Shown here: positions 63,037-64,000 of the stretch, piece after piece
Layout of the letters: every line of letters begins with the position of its first letter
How positions within the stretch are numbered: position 1 is the first letter of the stretch
Origin: Gottfriedia acidiceleris
GTDB lineage: Bacteria > Bacillota > Bacilli > Bacillales > Bacillaceae_G
DNA length: 64,000 nt
Direction of reading: 5' to 3'
Assembly: GCF_002128425.1 (NCBI RefSeq)
Contig: NZ_NESS01000001.1
Coordinates: 670,149 to 734,148, forward strand
The notes under the pieces: generated by a model
Databases searched by the model: none
Told to the model about the DNA's origin: nothing
Seen by the model: only the letters and a program-made list of their open reading frames with translations
Translations under genes and position numbers: made by a program

Positions 63037-63516
63037 ATGAAAAAAATATTTCTAGTTTCAATCTTAACAATTTTCATCAGTATATCTGCCTTTTGGGGTG
63101 TAACAAACGCGAGTAAAAGTCAAGAAATGGATGTCTCATCAATTAAATTTTCATCGTTAGACAAAGTAAATAATCGATTTTACGAAACCTTTGTACTAGA
63201 TCTTTATCGTAAAGAAATAATGAACAGTATCAAAAATTATTATAAAAACAAAAATGAAAAAGTTCGAGGTTATGTGATCCCAGAAGATGAAAAGTATGTT
63301 TCCATACAATCAGCAAGAAATGTAAAAGGTTTAGAAGAAAAATTTAGTTATGTATTAAAAATTACAATACGTCCAGTGGAAAAAGATGAAACCGTCCTTG
63401 GTCTAGATACATTATATTTAGCTGTTGAACCATCAAGGGTAAACATGACTAAACTTCCTAAAGATCTTACAAAAACGAAGTTATTAAAATATGAGCATAA
63501 AGAAGTAAAAAAATAG
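63037..63516 (+). CDS. Secreted DUF3888-like protein, 159 aa
   Basis: Signal peptide MKKIFLVSILTIFISISAFW, then a mature part with NRFYETFVLDLYRKEIMNSI, ENYYKN-like helix, KFSYVLKITIRPVEKDETVL and GLDTLYLAVEP, which resembles the DUF3888 family of small exported Bacillus proteins. ATG at 63037 follows GGAGGTG; the ATG at 62983 is not used. The family call is tentative. Confidence 0.6.
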   Translation: MKKIFLVSILTIFISISAFWGVTNASKSQEMDVSSIKFSSLDKVNNRFYETFVLDLYRKEIMNSIKNYYKNKNEKVRGYVIPEDEKYVSIQSARNVKGLEEKFSYVLKITIRPVEKDETVLGLDTLYLAVEPSRVNMTKLPKDLTKTKLLKYEHKEVKK

Positions 63517-63561
63517 TATTAGTTATTAATTTTTATTTACATAAGAATCTATATAGGCAAT

Positions 63562-63592
63562 AAAAGGGGACTTTCTCATGGAAAGTCCTTTT
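63562..63592 (+). terminator. Terminator
   Basis: AAAAGGGGACTTTC and GAAAGTCCTTTT stem with a short loop. Confidence 0.85.
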
Positions 63593-63597
63593 GCTAC

Positions 63598-63633
63598 TTA
63601 TCCAACTATCGCATGCGTTAGTTGAACAAGCAG
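63598..63633. repeat. Palindromic repeat, copy 3
   Basis: TTATCCAACTATCGCATGCG then TTAGTTGAACAAGCAG. Third copy of the family; the centre here is the exact palindrome GCATGC. Confidence 0.75.
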
Positions 63634-63634
63634 C

Positions 63635-63660
63635 AAAAAAGCCACCCTAAAATAGATGGC
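63635..63660 (-). terminator. Terminator of VanZ gene
   Basis: GCCATC...GGGTGGC pairing (one G-U) with TTTTTT on the minus strand. Confidence 0.6.
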
Positions 63661-63678
63661 ATTTGATATTTTCAATTA

Positions 63679-64000
63679 CTATTTAAACCTAATAACACCA
63701 CTAATTAATACTAAAACTAATGCAACAAGGAATATCACTCCGATTGAAGTTAAAACATTAAGGATTTTATTTACTTTTGTACTAAACAGCCTACAAAATA
63801 CAATATAAACTCCAATTCCAATAATTCCACCTAATGTATTTCCCAAAAGGTCAGTTATATCGCTAGCTCCTATAGCAAAGGTAAATTGCAATACTTCAAA
63901 TAACAAACTAACTCCTGCTATTACTGCAATCTTTTTCAAGAAAGACCAATTTGGTTTGAGCATACTGATATAAATTCCAAATGGGATAAATGCAAGTACA
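63679..64000 (-). CDS. VanZ family membrane protein, 5' end outside window
   Basis: The frame is open through the window edge: VLAFIPFGIYISMLKPNWSF continues into SLLFEVLQFTFAIGASDITDLLGNTLGG, the VanZ pattern (F-x-P-x-G-x-Y, E-x-x-Q, D-x-x-x-N-T-x-G). The ATG at 63963 is therefore internal. VanZ proteins confer low-level teicoplanin tolerance in some hosts; most Bacillus copies have unknown roles. Confidence 0.85.
   Translation of the reverse strand, partial: VLAFIPFGIYISMLKPNWSFLKKIAVIAGVSLLFEVLQFTFAIGASDITDLLGNTLGGIIGIGVYIVFCRLFSTKVNKILNVLTSIGVIFLVALVLVLISGVIRFK

Overview
The window is AT-rich DNA from a low-GC Gram-positive, spore-former-like bacterium (Bacillaceae type). The basis is strong AGGAGG-like ribosome binding sites, frequent TTG/GTG starts, U-tailed hairpin terminators, and families typical of Bacillus relatives (zinc phospholipase C, YwaF, YozG/DUF2975, DUF3916, LCP proteins, OpuC-type ABC transporter). 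I cannot name the species from sequence alone. No rRNA, tRNA or CRISPR array was seen.

Layout. 0-11.9 kb is accessory and decayed: a divergent ABC ATPase/permease pair with two palindromic operators; small membrane proteins and gene fragments; a secreted bacteriocin-like protein followed by its own ABC ATPase and permease; duplicated intergenic blocks; a tandem pair of tiny membrane peptides; and an LCP cell-wall transferase. 11.9-17.6 kb is an operon on the minus strand: OpuC-type transporter (permease, ATPase, permease, lipoprotein), an MmgE/PrpD-family protein and an alpha/beta hydrolase. 17.9-21.9 kb holds a frameshifted pseudogene and unknown membrane or basic small proteins. 22.1-28.5 kb is a 2-keto-3-deoxygluconate/hexuronate (pectin breakdown) locus: kduI, kduD, kdgT, kdgK, kdgA, an aldo/keto reductase and an IclR regulator. 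28.6-38.4 kb is a mix of acetyltransferases, DUF proteins, a phosphotransferase, regulators and membrane proteins.

38.5-46.8 kb holds an NtrC-type sigma-54 activator and a Cache/HAMP/PAS histidine kinase, next to an operon for a DUF6282 hydrolase, GlcD and GlcF oxidase subunits and a nitrilase-type amidase. Both this operon and the OpuC/PrpD operon 29 kb away have a near-consensus -24/-12 sigma-54 promoter, and both carry the same unusual A/T-rich upstream dyad with an ATGTG centre. I infer one sigma-54 regulon that imports and degrades an unidentified organic substrate. This is the most interesting system in the window.

46.8-50.6 kb contains a PPM-type phosphatase, a zinc phospholipase C fused to a beta/gamma-crystallin domain, and a DUF1003 membrane protein preceded by a structured leader with a 36-codon upstream reading frame. 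50.6-55.6 kb is a hydantoin-type catabolic operon (HyuA-like, DUF917, NCS1 permease, TetR) behind an array of four palindromic operators. 55.9-64 kb has a 60-aa protein, a lipoprotein, a very large S8 protease, an IS1595-type transposase remnant, and small genes separated by palindromic repeats. It ends in a VanZ-family gene cut by the window edge.
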